From: an uncultured Coriobacteriia bacterium
GTDB taxonomy: Bacteria > Actinomycetota > Coriobacteriia > Anaerosomatales > PALSA-660
Direction: 5' to 3'
Assembly (NCBI GenBank): GCA_903831865.1
Contig: CAIKZH010000131.1
Span: forward strand, 1-47,925
DNA: 47,925 nucleotides
Positions 1 through 8,650 of the stretch are shown here, piece after piece. A program made the translations under genes and the position numbers. Under the pieces are notes generated by a model. The model searched no databases. It was not told where the DNA came from and worked only from the letters and a program-made list of their open reading frames with translations. Each line of letters opens with the position of its first letter. The first letter of the stretch is position 1.

Positions 1-1
1 C

Positions 2-229
2 GCGAACCAGGCCTTCGAGACGGCCGGCGGCAGGGTCGTGGGCCTGCAGTTCCACCTGGAGTGGACGCGCCACTCGCTTGCGACGCTGGTCTCCAACTGC
101 GCCGACGAACTCGTCGGCGAGGGTCCCTGGAAGTGGAACGCGAAACGCCTGCTCGAGGACGAGGGCGCGTACGAGAGCTCACGGGAGCTGCTCTTCGGAC
201 TGCTCGACCGGATGGAGGAGCTGGCTTGA
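2..229 (+). CDS. Type 1 glutamine amidotransferase, C-terminal fragment
   Basis: Only the last 75 codons are inside the window; the reading frame is open from base 2 and no start is visible. The segment GLQFHLEWT is the conserved region of class I glutamine amidotransferases that carries the catalytic histidine, here in FHLEW, followed by the usual helical tail. The family hydrolyses glutamine to supply ammonia to a partner domain, or acts as a stand-alone hydrolase; the missing N-terminus prevents a choice. The TGA stop overlaps the TTG start of the next gene (TTGA), so translation is probably coupled to the ABC exporter downstream, although a functional link is not evident. Confidence 0.75.
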   Translation, partial: ANQAFETAGGRVVGLQFHLEWTRHSLATLVSNCADELVGEGPWKWNAKRLLEDEGAYESSRELLFGLLDRMEELA

Positions 230-1230
230 GCGACGGAGAGCGCGACATCATCGCCGTCACCGATCTGGTGAAGCGGTTCGGGGAGAACACCGCGGTGGGA
301 GGAGTGAGCTTCGGCATCCGGCAGGGCGAGGTCTTCGGGTTGCTCGGCCCCAACGGCGCCGGCAAGACGACGACCATCTCGATGATCTGCTGCCTCATCG
401 CGCCCACCGAAGGTGAGATCGTCGTCGACGGTCACCGGGCGACGCGCGAACCTGAGAAGGTCAAGCGGCTGCTCGGCGTGGTCCCACAGGAGATCGCGCT
501 CTACCCCACGCTCACCGCGATGGAGAACCTCCGCTTCTGGGGCCGGATGTACGGCCTGAGCGGCAAGCTGCTCGAGGACCGGGTCGTGGAGGCGCTCCAG
601 CTGGCGGGCCTGGAGGACCGCGCGCGCGAACGCGTGGAGACCTACTCGGGCGGCATGAAGCGGCGCATCAACATCGCCGCGGGCATCCTGCACCACCCGA
701 AGGTCCTGATCATGGACGAGCCCACGGTGGGCATCGACCCTCAGAGCCGCAATCACATCCTCGAGACGGTGAAGCGTCTCAACGAGGGCGGCACCACGGT
801 GCTCTACACCTCGCACTACATGGAGGAGGTCGAGTTCCTCTGTGACCGCGTCGCGATCATGGACCACGGAGACATCATCGCGAGCGGGACGATCGACGAG
901 CTTCGACGCGTCGTGGGCGACGAGAATGTGATCACGGTGCGGCTGAGCGAGCTGCCCGAGGGGGTGCTCGAGCAGCTGCGCGCGCTGCCCGGCGTCGACG
1001 GGGCGACGGCGGCCGAGGCGGTCACGCCCGATGATGCCGCCACCGGCGAGTCGGACAAGGCGGATGAGCCGAGGGTGATCGAGGTGCTCTCGCATGACGC
1101 GGGCGCAGTGATCGTGGACGTCGTGGCGACCTTGGGACGCTCCGGGGCCAGGGTCATCTCCGTCGAGGTGCATGAGCCGGACCTGGAGAGCGTGTTCCTG
1201 CACCTCACCGGCAAGTCGCTTCGAGACTAG
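226..1230 (+). CDS. ABC-2 type exporter, ATP-binding protein
   Basis: This is a 334-residue ABC ATPase. Walker A GPNGAGKT lies at residues 41-48, the signature SGGMKRR begins at 141 and Walker B VLIMDEP lies at 160-166. A family-typical C-terminal domain follows from about residue 230. I chose the TTG at 226 because a GGAGGAG Shine-Dalgarno sequence sits just upstream and because it overlaps the preceding stop; longer upstream ORF extension has no family similarity. It heads a three-gene set with two ABC-2 permeases and should power export of a drug, lipid or other hydrophobic compound. The substrate cannot be told from sequence. Confidence 0.93.
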   Translation: MSDGERDIIAVTDLVKRFGENTAVGGVSFGIRQGEVFGLLGPNGAGKTTTISMICCLIAPTEGEIVVDGHRATREPEKVKRLLGVVPQEIALYPTLTAMENLRFWGRMYGLSGKLLEDRVVEALQLAGLEDRARERVETYSGGMKRRINIAAGILHHPKVLIMDEPTVGIDPQSRNHILETVKRLNEGGTTVLYTSHYMEEVEFLCDRVAIMDHGDIIASGTIDELRRVVGDENVITVRLSELPEGVLEQLRALPGVDGATAAEAVTPDDAATGESDKADEPRVIEVLSHDAGAVIVDVVATLGRSGARVISVEVHEPDLESVFLHLTGKSLRD

Positions 1231-1247
1231 CGGAGGCTGATCCCGCC

Positions 1248-2441
1248 ATGCGCTGGCTCGACATCGGGCTCAAGGACGTTCGCGTCACGCTTCGCGACCG
1301 TGGGGCGCTCGGCATCCTGCTGGGGATGCCGATGCTGCTGATCGTCATCCTCGGGTCGGCGCTCGGCAACATCTCAAGCAACGTCTCCAAGATCCCTGTG
1401 GCGATCGTGAACGAGGACAAGGGCGACGTGGGGGCGAAGGTCACCGACGGCTTCTTCACCGACGAGTCGCTCGTGAAGCTGTTCAACGCGAGTCGCGTGA
1501 ACAGCGCCTCCGATGCGGTGGCGTCGGTGCAGCGCGGGGACCTGGCGGGCGCGCTCATCGTGCCGGCGGACCTCACTCGCCGCCTCGACTCCGGCCGACC
1601 GTCCACGCTCACCGTGTACGTCGATCCCGGCAGGCAGGTCTCCGCCACGGTCTTCAGCAGCGTGGCGCAGGCGCTCTCGACGCGAGTCTCCGCTGCGTCG
1701 ATAGCGGCGAGGACGAGCGTGTTCTACACGCAGAACGTCCCGGCCGGCCCGGGGTTCGTCTACGGCGTGGTGGGGCAGGCGGTGAGCAGCGCGAGCGCCA
1801 CCGACGCCCTCTCTCATGTCGGGATGCGCGAGTCGACCTCCGCCCAGGGCGTGCAGGTCCCGACGCTCTCCTACTACGCCGCCGCGATGTCGGTGATGTT
1901 CCTGCTGTTCGGATCGATGTTCGGCGCCTTCTCGCTCGTACGGGAGCGTGACACGTGGACGCTGCCACGCATGCTGACCACGCCGGCGACGAAGACGGAC
2001 ATCGTCGGCGGCAAGACTCTCGGAGTCTTCTTCGTCGGGCTCGCCCAGTTCGGCGTGCTCTTCATCTTCACGAACCTGATAGGCGTTCGTTGGGGCAACG
2101 TCGCAGCCATATGGCTGCTGGCGATCACCACGGTCCTCGCAGCCAGCGGGCTCGCCGTCCTGATCGCATCACTCGGTCGCACGGTGCGCGCCGTGTCCGG
2201 CTTCGCGCAGATCTTCATCCAGTTCATGGCGGCTGTGGGCGGCTCCTTCATCCCCGTGGCGCAGTTCCCGGCCTGGCTGCAGCCGCTCCACTACTTCTCC
2301 GTGAACGGCTGGGCGATCGACGGGATGCTCGCGGCGATGCGCGGCGGTGGGCTGCTCTCCGTGCTGCCGAGCGTCGCCGCGCTCATGGTGATGGCCTCGG
2401 CGTTCTTCGCTTTGGGCACGTGGCGACTGAGGTGGGAGTGA
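1248..2441 (+). CDS. ABC-2 type exporter permease, first subunit
   Basis: The 397-residue protein has the ABC-2 (YhgE/DrrB-like) architecture. One N-terminal membrane helix (about residues 22-45) is followed by a large extracytoplasmic domain of about 170 residues, then five or six helices from about residue 205 to the end. The conserved cytoplasmic stretch RERDTWTLPRMLTTP precedes the helical core. It begins 17 bp after the ATPase and ends 1 bp before the second permease. It most likely forms a heterodimeric channel with that second permease. Confidence 0.9.
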   Translation: MRWLDIGLKDVRVTLRDRGALGILLGMPMLLIVILGSALGNISSNVSKIPVAIVNEDKGDVGAKVTDGFFTDESLVKLFNASRVNSASDAVASVQRGDLAGALIVPADLTRRLDSGRPSTLTVYVDPGRQVSATVFSSVAQALSTRVSAASIAARTSVFYTQNVPAGPGFVYGVVGQAVSSASATDALSHVGMRESTSAQGVQVPTLSYYAAAMSVMFLLFGSMFGAFSLVRERDTWTLPRMLTTPATKTDIVGGKTLGVFFVGLAQFGVLFIFTNLIGVRWGNVAAIWLLAITTVLAASGLAVLIASLGRTVRAVSGFAQIFIQFMAAVGGSFIPVAQFPAWLQPLHYFSVNGWAIDGMLAAMRGGGLLSVLPSVAALMVMASAFFALGTWRLRWE

Positions 2442-2442
2442 C

Positions 2443-3642
2443 GTGAACAAGATCGTCACGATCGCCGGGCTCAACCTGCGCCAGCTCACCAAGGACCGGG
2501 CCGGTTTCGCGACGCTGCTCGCGATACCGATCATGCTCACGCTGCTCTTCGGGACGGTCCTCGGCGGCGGGGAGCGAAAGGTGCCCGTCGCGATCGCCGA
2601 TCTGGACGGCACCGTGTACAGCCGCGAAGTCGCCGGTGCCCTCGATCCGGCGAGCTACACCACCGTCGCGGTCGATGAAGCAGGCGCCCGCGAGATGGTC
2701 TCGAACGAGAGCGCCCTGGCGGCGATCATCATCCGCAAGGGCTTCGGCGACGACGTGGTCGCCGGCAACGACACCACCCTCACCGTCCTGGAGGATCCGC
2801 GCTCCACAGCGTCGCTCGCCGTGGCGGAGGCCGTCAGGGGCCGGGTCCAGCGCGTGGCGGCCAACAGCGAGACGATCCGCGTGGTCAAGAGTGCGTTCCA
2901 GCAGGCGTCCAGCTTGGCGGGACAGCCGCTCGGGCCGCCTTCGCCGCGCGACGTCTACACGTACGCCGACAAGCTGTGGACGCCCCCGCCCCTCTCGGTC
3001 GCCGAGGTCTCTGTGACGCCGTCGAAGACGCGCGGCTCAGGCACGCAGGCGGCGGGCTTCCAGCAGTACTCGCTGGGTTTCACGCTCATGTTCATGCTCT
3101 TCATGGCGCTCAGCTCCGCGGGAGGGTTCCTCGACGAGCGCGAGCAGGGCACGCTGTCCCGCCTGCTCACGACGCCGACGAACAGGGTCGTGCTGGTCGC
3201 CGGCAAGGTGGTGGGGATCCTCGCGACGGTGGCGCTCGAAGCGACGATCATGATCGGCTTCGGCGTGCTGGTCTTCCACGTCCCGTGGGGCGACGACCCG
3301 ATCGGCGTGGTCATGATCGTCGGCTCGTTCTCGCTCGCGGCCACCGGTCTCGGCGTGATGGCCTCCACTCTCGTCCGCACCCGGGGGCAGCTATCCGCGG
3401 TGTCGGCAGTCTCGGCCACCGCGCTGGCGATGCTCGGCGGCTGCTACTGGCCCCTCGACATCGTGAGTCCCGCGATGCGCACGATCGCCTACCTCACTCC
3501 CACCGGATGGGCGATGAGCGGGCTCACGGACGTCGTCGTCCGCTACCAGGGCACGCAGCACGCGATCGCTCCCAGCCTCATCCTGATCGGGTTCGCGACC
3601 GTCTTCCTGGGGGTGGGCATGACACGGCTCAAGCTCGAGTAG
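2443..3642 (+). CDS. ABC-2 type exporter permease, second subunit
   Basis: This 399-residue protein is a paralogue of the preceding gene with the same layout: N-terminal helix, large outer domain (about residues 45-200) and a C-terminal block of membrane helices. The coupling segment DEREQGTLSRLLTTP matches the equivalent RERDTWTLPRMLTTP of its neighbour. It starts with GTG one base after the previous stop, so the two are certainly co-transcribed and probably translationally coupled. Two related but distinct permeases indicate a heterodimeric exporter. Substrate unknown. Confidence 0.9.
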   Translation: MNKIVTIAGLNLRQLTKDRAGFATLLAIPIMLTLLFGTVLGGGERKVPVAIADLDGTVYSREVAGALDPASYTTVAVDEAGAREMVSNESALAAIIIRKGFGDDVVAGNDTTLTVLEDPRSTASLAVAEAVRGRVQRVAANSETIRVVKSAFQQASSLAGQPLGPPSPRDVYTYADKLWTPPPLSVAEVSVTPSKTRGSGTQAAGFQQYSLGFTLMFMLFMALSSAGGFLDEREQGTLSRLLTTPTNRVVLVAGKVVGILATVALEATIMIGFGVLVFHVPWGDDPIGVVMIVGSFSLAATGLGVMASTLVRTRGQLSAVSAVSATALAMLGGCYWPLDIVSPAMRTIAYLTPTGWAMSGLTDVVVRYQGTQHAIAPSLILIGFATVFLGVGMTRLKLE

Positions 3643-3652
3643 GGGGCGGGAC

Positions 3653-4372
3653 ATGGTATCCACCGCGCTGCCTCCCGCGGACGACCTTGTCGCTCGGCTG
3701 CGTGGCCTGGGTGACCCGGCGAACGTCGCGGGCATGATGCGCTTCGGGATCTCCGGCGAGGGCGCGCTCGGTGTCCCCGTGCCGGCGATCCGGGCGCTCG
3801 CGAGGGAGCTCCGGCCGTCGGGCACGGCCGACCCGGAGGGCGTCCACCTTCTCGCGCTCGCGCTGTGGAGCACCGGTGTCCACGAGGCGCGCATGCTGGC
3901 GGCGTTCATCGACGTCCCCGCGCTCGTGACCCGCACGCAGGTCGAGGCGTGGGCCTGCGACCTCGACTCGTGGGATGTCTGCGACCAGCTGTGCGGCAAC
4001 CTTCTCGACCGCACGGCCTTCGCGTGGGAGCTGCGCGAAGAGTGGGCGGGCCGCCCGGAGACCTTCGTCAAACGCGCCGGTTTCGCCCTGATGACCCAGC
4101 TCGCGGTGCACGACAAGGATGCGTCCGACGAGCCGTTCCTGCACTTCCTGACCCTGGTGGAGAGGGAAGCGGACGACGACCGGCCCTACGTGCGCAAGGC
4201 GGTCAACTGGGCGCTGCGCCAGATCGGCAAGCGCGACGCCGCCTTGTGGAGCGCGGCTGTTGACGCGGCGCGGCGCTTGCGCGAACGTGAGTCGAGGGCG
4301 GCCCGATGGGTCGCCTCCGACGCACTCCGGGAGCTGCAGAGCGACGCTGTCCGCACGCGGCTGGGTCTCTGA
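3653..4372 (+). CDS. AlkD-like DNA alkylation repair protein
   Basis: This 239-residue, mostly helical protein has the features of the AlkD/AlkC HEAT-like DNA glycosylase family. These include the N-terminal phrase MMRFGISGEGALGVPVPAIR (the family's short MaryFGI-like segment), the ARELRPSG helix, and tryptophan/aspartate-rich helices such as WACDLDSWDVCDQLC. AlkD enzymes excise N3- and N7-alkylated bases without base flipping. The gene starts with ATG only 10 bp after the exporter, so it may be read through from that operon. The exact glycosylase specificity is not shown by the sequence. Confidence 0.85.
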   Translation: MVSTALPPADDLVARLRGLGDPANVAGMMRFGISGEGALGVPVPAIRALARELRPSGTADPEGVHLLALALWSTGVHEARMLAAFIDVPALVTRTQVEAWACDLDSWDVCDQLCGNLLDRTAFAWELREEWAGRPETFVKRAGFALMTQLAVHDKDASDEPFLHFLTLVEREADDDRPYVRKAVNWALRQIGKRDAALWSAAVDAARRLRERESRAARWVASDALRELQSDAVRTRLGL

Positions 4373-4430
4373 CCCGTCGGGCGGCGCCGTATCGTCCCCG
4401 GGACCCGACCGAGAAGACGCGTTCACTGCC

Positions 4431-5792
4431 ATGAAGACCCGCTATGACACCAAGGCGATCGTCGCCGCTCTTGCCACACTGCTCGTGTGGTCGAGCGCGT
4501 TCGCCGGCATATCCGAGGTCGTGACGAGGGGCGGGTATGGCCCCGGCCAGGCCGCGCTGCTTCGCTTCCTGGTGGCCTCCGCGACGATGCTGGTCGCGGC
4601 CGTGCTCACGCGGATGCGCCTTCCCGATCTTCGCGACCTGCCGATGCTCGCGCTCTGCGCTCTGTTCGGCATCACGATCTACCATCTCGCGTTCACGTTC
4701 GGGGAGAGCCGCGTGTCGGCCAGCGCGGCGGCGCTCATCATCGCGTCCGGCCCGATATGGACCGCCCTGCTCGCCGTGTCGTTCCTTGGAGAGAGGCTCA
4801 ACCGGTGGGGCTGGGCGGGAGTCGCGCTCGCCTTCAGCGGGGTCGCGGCCATCTCGTTCGGCGCCGGGGGCGGCGTGCACTTCGAACCGCTGGCCCTGGT
4901 TGTCCTTCTCGCGTCGGTGTCGACGGCCATCTACTTCGTGCTGGGCAAGGGACCGCTGAAGAAGTACTCGTCGCTCGAGTTCACGAGCTACATCATCTGG
5001 CTGGGCGTTCTGCCGATGCTCGTCTTCATGCCGGGGCTGATACACCAGCTGCCGCATGCGCCGCTGTGGTCCACGGCGACCGTCGTCTTCCTGGGCGTCT
5101 TCCCGGGCGCGCTGGCCTACTTCCTGTGGAGCTATGCCCTCGCTCGCATGCCCGCGTCCACCACCGCGAGCTTCCTGTACGCGACGCCCGTGCTCGCGAC
5201 GGCGGTTGCCTGGCTCGTGCAGGGCGTCGTGCCGGGGCTGGTGACCGTGGCCGGCGGGGGCCTCGCACTCGTCGGCGTGCTCCTGGTGCAGACGAAGGGG
5301 CGTCCCGCTCCGTCGACCGTCGTGGTAGTGGCGAGGACCGAGGAGCAGCGCGCCGTGGTGCGCGAGCTGGTGGCAGAGACCATGGGACAGATGACCGCGA
5401 GACTCGAGATACCGCCCGGACGGTTCGAGCAGGAACTCGCCGCTTTCGACGAACTCTACGGCGGCGAGAAGGGCCGGGCCCTGCTCGCCACGGTGGACGG
5501 CAAGCCCGCCGGCTGTGTCGTCATGAGGCCGATCGGCCCGGACGCGGAGATCCGCCGCATGTACGTGCGGGACGTCTTCCGCCGTCGGGGCGTCGCCAGG
5601 GCCCTCGTGCGCGCTGCCGTGACGGAGGCGTCCTCTCTCGGCTTTCGCCGGCTGCTGCTCATGACCTCGGAGGAGTTCGAGGGCGCCGTCCCGCTCTACC
5701 GGTCCGAGGGGTTCTCGCCGATCGAGCCCTATCGCGAGGCTCACGCGCGGGCGTCCGCGTCGTTCGCGCTCGACCTTCAGTCCGGGGCCTGA
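4431..5792 (+). CDS. EamA (DMT) transporter fused to a C-terminal GNAT acetyltransferase
   Basis: One uninterrupted ORF of 453 residues. Residues about 8-288 form ten membrane helices with the duplicated EamA pattern (LLVWSSAFAGI near the start; YALARMPAST and FLYATPVLAT in the second half). Residues about 295-450 form a GNAT domain: a TEEQRAVVRELV opening helix, IRRMYVRDVFRRRGVARALV as the acetyl-CoA-binding strand and loop, and LYRSEGF near the end. The linker QTKGRPAPS shows no stop or frameshift. EamA proteins export metabolites, often amino acids, and GNAT enzymes acetylate amines, so coupling of modification to export is conceivable. The ATG at 4431 opens the first helix; its Shine-Dalgarno is weak. 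Confidence 0.88.
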   Translation: MKTRYDTKAIVAALATLLVWSSAFAGISEVVTRGGYGPGQAALLRFLVASATMLVAAVLTRMRLPDLRDLPMLALCALFGITIYHLAFTFGESRVSASAAALIIASGPIWTALLAVSFLGERLNRWGWAGVALAFSGVAAISFGAGGGVHFEPLALVVLLASVSTAIYFVLGKGPLKKYSSLEFTSYIIWLGVLPMLVFMPGLIHQLPHAPLWSTATVVFLGVFPGALAYFLWSYALARMPASTTASFLYATPVLATAVAWLVQGVVPGLVTVAGGGLALVGVLLVQTKGRPAPSTVVVVARTEEQRAVVRELVAETMGQMTARLEIPPGRFEQELAAFDELYGGEKGRALLATVDGKPAGCVVMRPIGPDAEIRRMYVRDVFRRRGVARALVRAAVTEASSLGFRRLLLMTSEEFEGAVPLYRSEGFSPIEPYREAHARASASFALDLQSGA

Positions 5793-5848
5793 TGACTGGC
5801 AGGGGTTGGTGTAACATTCCGCGAATCCGGCGACTCTGGAGCGAACGA

Positions 5849-6427
5849 GTGAAGATGAAGAACCTGGCGGCGCTGATCGCACTTGCTGCCGTGGTCGTCC
5901 TGGCCGCGGGATGCAGCAACCCGACGGCCCAGGCGGACTCGGACATCTCGTCGGTCAACGCGCATCTGAACGCCGCCGCGGCCTCTGAGGCCAAGGCGAA
6001 GGACCTCACGACTCGATTGGGCGCGGTCTCCTACACTAAGGCCGGGGCGACGCAGGCCCTGACCCTCATCACGCAGATGCAGGCGGAGTTGAACACTCAG
6101 AAGACCGAGTTGCAGGCGGCCCAGAGCAAGCTCGGCTCCGCCACGAAGCTCGACATCAAGCCCGAGCTGAAGAAGTACATCCAGCTCGAGAGCCTCGCCA
6201 TCGACACGAGGATCGAGATCGTGGACGCGGGGATGCAGCTGTACGACGAGACGGGCCAGATGTACCGGGCGATCAGCGCGGGCAAGTCGAACAACGTGGC
6301 GATGAACAAGATCACGGCATCCATGGACCAGTCCTCGAGTCAGATCGAGGCGCTCACTCTGCAGGCCGCCACCCAGACCCAGGCCGCCTCCTCGTACTTC
6401 ACGGCGCACAAGCTGGGCGGCCAGTAG
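5849..6427 (+). CDS. Predicted lipoprotein of unknown function
   Basis: A 192-residue protein with a lipoprotein signal peptide: short basic start, hydrophobic stretch LAALIALAAVVVLA and lipobox LAAGC. The mature part is rich in Ala, Gln, Lys and Ser and is strongly helical (for example MQAELNTQKTELQAAQSKLG), suggesting an extracytoplasmic coiled coil. I chose GTG 5849 because TGGAG ends 8 bases upstream; ATG 5855 two codons later is possible. A sequence resembling a -10 box (TAACAT, 5813-5818) precedes it. No family recognised. Confidence 0.8.
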   Translation: MKMKNLAALIALAAVVVLAAGCSNPTAQADSDISSVNAHLNAAAASEAKAKDLTTRLGAVSYTKAGATQALTLITQMQAELNTQKTELQAAQSKLGSATKLDIKPELKKYIQLESLAIDTRIEIVDAGMQLYDETGQMYRAISAGKSNNVAMNKITASMDQSSSQIEALTLQAATQTQAASSYFTAHKLGGQ

Positions 6428-6452
6428 TCGCCGCCGGGGCGCCCGCTCCCCC

Positions 6453-6731
6453 TCACCGCACGCCGAATCCGGCCTCGCCGCGGGGCTTCTCCCACTGCAC
6501 GTCGACGGACTCCACGTACGCCTTGGCGGGGCCGACGCGCACGTAGTCGAGCGCCCGCTCGACAGCATCAGGAGGACCCTCGAAGATGGCCTCCACCCGG
6601 CCGTCGGGCGTGTTGCGCACCCACCCCGACACCCCAAGATCCACCGCCTTGTCGGCGGTCGACTGGCGGAACCAGACTCCCTGCACGCGACCGCTCACGG
6701 TCGCATGAGCTCGGACCACGGACGCGGGCAT
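6453..6731 (-). CDS. acyP: Acylphosphatase
   Basis: The 92-residue product matches the acylphosphatase family in full length (usually 90-100 residues). The first motif is GRVQGVWFR with the phosphate-binding arginine at residue 22, and the second is GWVRNTPDGRVE with the catalytic asparagine at residue 40. The enzyme hydrolyses acyl phosphates such as carbamoyl or acetyl phosphate in the cytoplasm. The start was chosen at 6731 because GGGAGGTG lies at a suitable distance upstream; longer ORF extensions overlap the divergent gene and are unlike the family. It converges on the lipoprotein gene. Confidence 0.92.
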   Translation of the reverse strand: MPASVVRAHATVSGRVQGVWFRQSTADKAVDLGVSGWVRNTPDGRVEAIFEGPPDAVERALDYVRVGPAKAYVESVDVQWEKPRGEAGFGVR

Positions 6732-6797
6732 CGCGACACCTCCCGCAGTAGAATCCTGCCTGCGCCCATCAGAGCGCAACCGATGAAGAGGAGACGC

Positions 6798-7592
6798 ATG
6801 CCAAGCCATCCCGCGATGGAGGCCAGCACGTGGCTCGCGACCATCCCCTCCCGCCGCTCCAGGCGGGCCTTCGATACGCACGCGCTCTCCCACGAGGACC
6901 TCGACGCCATCGCCACGCTCTGCAGCCGGTTCACTCCCTATGAGGACGCTCGCGTCCTGCTGCTTCCGGAGGCGCCCGAGACCGTGTTCACGGGGCTCAT
7001 CGGCTCGTACGGCAAGGTCACGGGTTCGCCTTCGGCCCTCGTCTTCATCGCTGACGCGGCATCTCCCCACGCTGAGGAGCACCTCGGCTACACAGGCGAG
7101 GCAGTCGTGCTGGCGGCCGATGCGAGAGGGATGCAGACCTGCTGGATCGGCGGCTCCTTCTCACGGTCGGCGGTGACCCGCATCGTGACCTTGCGCGAGA
7201 GCCAGGTCGTTCGCGCGGTATCCCCGCTCGGGCACGCGCTCCTTGAGCCACCGCGGGCGGAACGGGTCATGTTCGGCGCGAGCAAGCCGAAGTCGCGGCG
7301 CTCGCTGGACCAGATCGCAGCCGGACAGGAGGACTGGCCGGCGTGGGCCCAGGCCGGCGTGCGTGCCGCGCAGGTGGCTCCGTCGGCGATGAACCGGCAG
7401 CCGTGGCGGTTCCGCATGGAGGGCGACTCCGTGATCGTGGCCACCTCGGGCGTGCGGACTCCGGTCGTCTCCACGCGGCTGGACTGCGGCATCGCCATGC
7501 TGCACTTCGAGCTCGGCGCGCGCGGGGAAGGACTGGACGGCGAGTGGGAGGCGCTCGAGGGTCATGACATCGCGCGCTGGTCGCCCAGGTAG
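6798..7592 (+). CDS. Nitroreductase-family protein
   Basis: The 264-residue protein shows the nitroreductase fold signature in a divergent form: an early RRSRRAFDTHALS segment (normally binding FMN phosphate), and WAQAGVRAAQVAPSAMNRQPW, the classic APSAxNxQPW flavin-contact motif. The TCWIGGSF region also matches the family. Such proteins reduce nitro compounds, quinones or flavins with NAD(P)H, but the order of motifs is that of the TM-nitroreductase subgroup, whose substrate is unknown. The ATG at 6798 follows GAAGAGGAGA; another in-frame ATG at 6783 is less likely. It is transcribed divergently from acyP. Confidence 0.8.
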   Translation: MPSHPAMEASTWLATIPSRRSRRAFDTHALSHEDLDAIATLCSRFTPYEDARVLLLPEAPETVFTGLIGSYGKVTGSPSALVFIADAASPHAEEHLGYTGEAVVLAADARGMQTCWIGGSFSRSAVTRIVTLRESQVVRAVSPLGHALLEPPRAERVMFGASKPKSRRSLDQIAAGQEDWPAWAQAGVRAAQVAPSAMNRQPWRFRMEGDSVIVATSGVRTPVVSTRLDCGIAMLHFELGARGEGLDGEWEALEGHDIARWSPR

Positions 7593-7691
7593 CACTCCGC
7601 GCGCCGCGCTGTCGCTCCGGCGGCGCTCGTCGGCCCTCGGCGCGGCCTGCTACGATGACAGCCCTGTCCATCGACACGCGTGGGAGAGCAC

Positions 7692-7916
7692 ATGAGCGAC
7701 GATCGCCACGATGGTGAGCCGCGGATGTCGATGAGAGCGAAGGTCATCGCCGCGGCGGTCATAGTGCTGGTCCTGCTCGCGGTCGGCTACGTGCTGTTTC
7801 GACTGTCCCCACCGACGATACCTCCCGACCAGACGCCCCCCGCGGGCCACTCGGGCGCGCCGTGCAGCCGGTGCCACCATGTGGACCCGGCCGCGCCACG
7901 GATCCGGGTGCCGTGA
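7692..7916 (+). CDS. Small membrane-anchored protein with a single CxxCH heme-type motif
   Basis: A 74-residue protein: about 16 hydrophilic residues, one membrane helix (AAAVIVLVLLAVGYVLF, residues about 20-36), a proline-rich linker PTIPPDQTPPAGHSG, then CSRCHH at 58-63. The CxxCH at 58-62 is the covalent c-type heme motif, and the Pro-rich lead-in resembles magnetochrome-like single-heme domains, but only 12 residues follow the motif. The start at ATG 7692 follows GGGAGAG; GTG 7680 is an alternative. The stop overlaps the next gene by 4 bp. Heme attachment is inferred, and a zinc site or chance CxxCH remains possible. Confidence 0.65.
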   Translation: MSDDRHDGEPRMSMRAKVIAAAVIVLVLLAVGYVLFRLSPPTIPPDQTPPAGHSGAPCSRCHHVDPAAPRIRVP

Positions 7917-8650
7917 GCGGCCACGGCGTGGGAATGGCAGCCGCGGACGGGTCAGCCGAGCAGGCGGATCCCGGCAAGGACGCGCGCGGGGAACGCAGCT
8001 CGCGTGACTACACCCTCGGCGAGGAGATCGCCAACAGCATCACTCACGGCGTCGGGATCGCGGTCTCGATCGTCGCGCTCACGCTTCTCGTTGCCGACTC
8101 GGTGGCGTACGGCGACGGGTGGGCGCTCGCGAGCGGCATCGTCTTCGGCCTCTCGCTCATCCTGCTCTACACCGGCTCGACGCTCTACCACGCGATCCCA
8201 TTCCCGAGGGCCCGCCACGTCTTCAAGGTGATCGATCACTCCGCGATCTACCTGCTCATCGCAGGCACCTACACACCGTTCACACTCGTGACGCTGAGGG
8301 CGTCAGGAGGGTGGTGGATGTTCGGGATCGTCTGGGCACTCGCAGCGGCGGGCATCGCCACCGAGGCGTTCTGGACCTACCGCCCCAGGTGGGTGTCGGC
8401 CGTGGTCTACCTCGCGATGGGCTGGCTCATCATCTTCATGATCGGACCGATCGTGCACGCCATCCAACCGGCGGGGCTGTGGCTGCTCGTGGCAGGAGGC
8501 GCCTGCTACACGCTGGGGACGGCGTTCTACGTCTACAAGCGGGTCCCCTACTTCCACATGGTGTGGCACCTGTGGGTGCTCGCGGGGAGCGTCTGCCACT
8601 TCCTCGCGGTGCTCCTCTACGTCGTGCCGCTGAGTGCGAGGATCGGCTAG
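7913..8650 (+). CDS. Hemolysin III (HlyIII/YqfA, PAQR-related) membrane protein
   Basis: The 245-residue protein has seven predicted helices and the conserved metal-site residues of the HlyIII/PAQR superfamily: EEIANSITHG in the first loop, GSTLYHAI, VIDHSAIYLLIAGTYTPF and the terminal HMVWHLWVLAGSVCHF. Bacterial members are integral membrane proteins, some linked to membrane-lipid homeostasis; true hemolytic function is not established for most. GTG 7913 gives a GTGA overlap with the CxxCH gene; ATG 7934 is an alternative start. Its TAG stop shares the palindrome CTAG with the stop of the convergent gene. Confidence 0.88.
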   Translation: MSGHGVGMAAADGSAEQADPGKDARGERSSRDYTLGEEIANSITHGVGIAVSIVALTLLVADSVAYGDGWALASGIVFGLSLILLYTGSTLYHAIPFPRARHVFKVIDHSAIYLLIAGTYTPFTLVTLRASGGWWMFGIVWALAAAGIATEAFWTYRPRWVSAVVYLAMGWLIIFMIGPIVHAIQPAGLWLLVAGGACYTLGTAFYVYKRVPYFHMVWHLWVLAGSVCHFLAVLLYVVPLSARIG

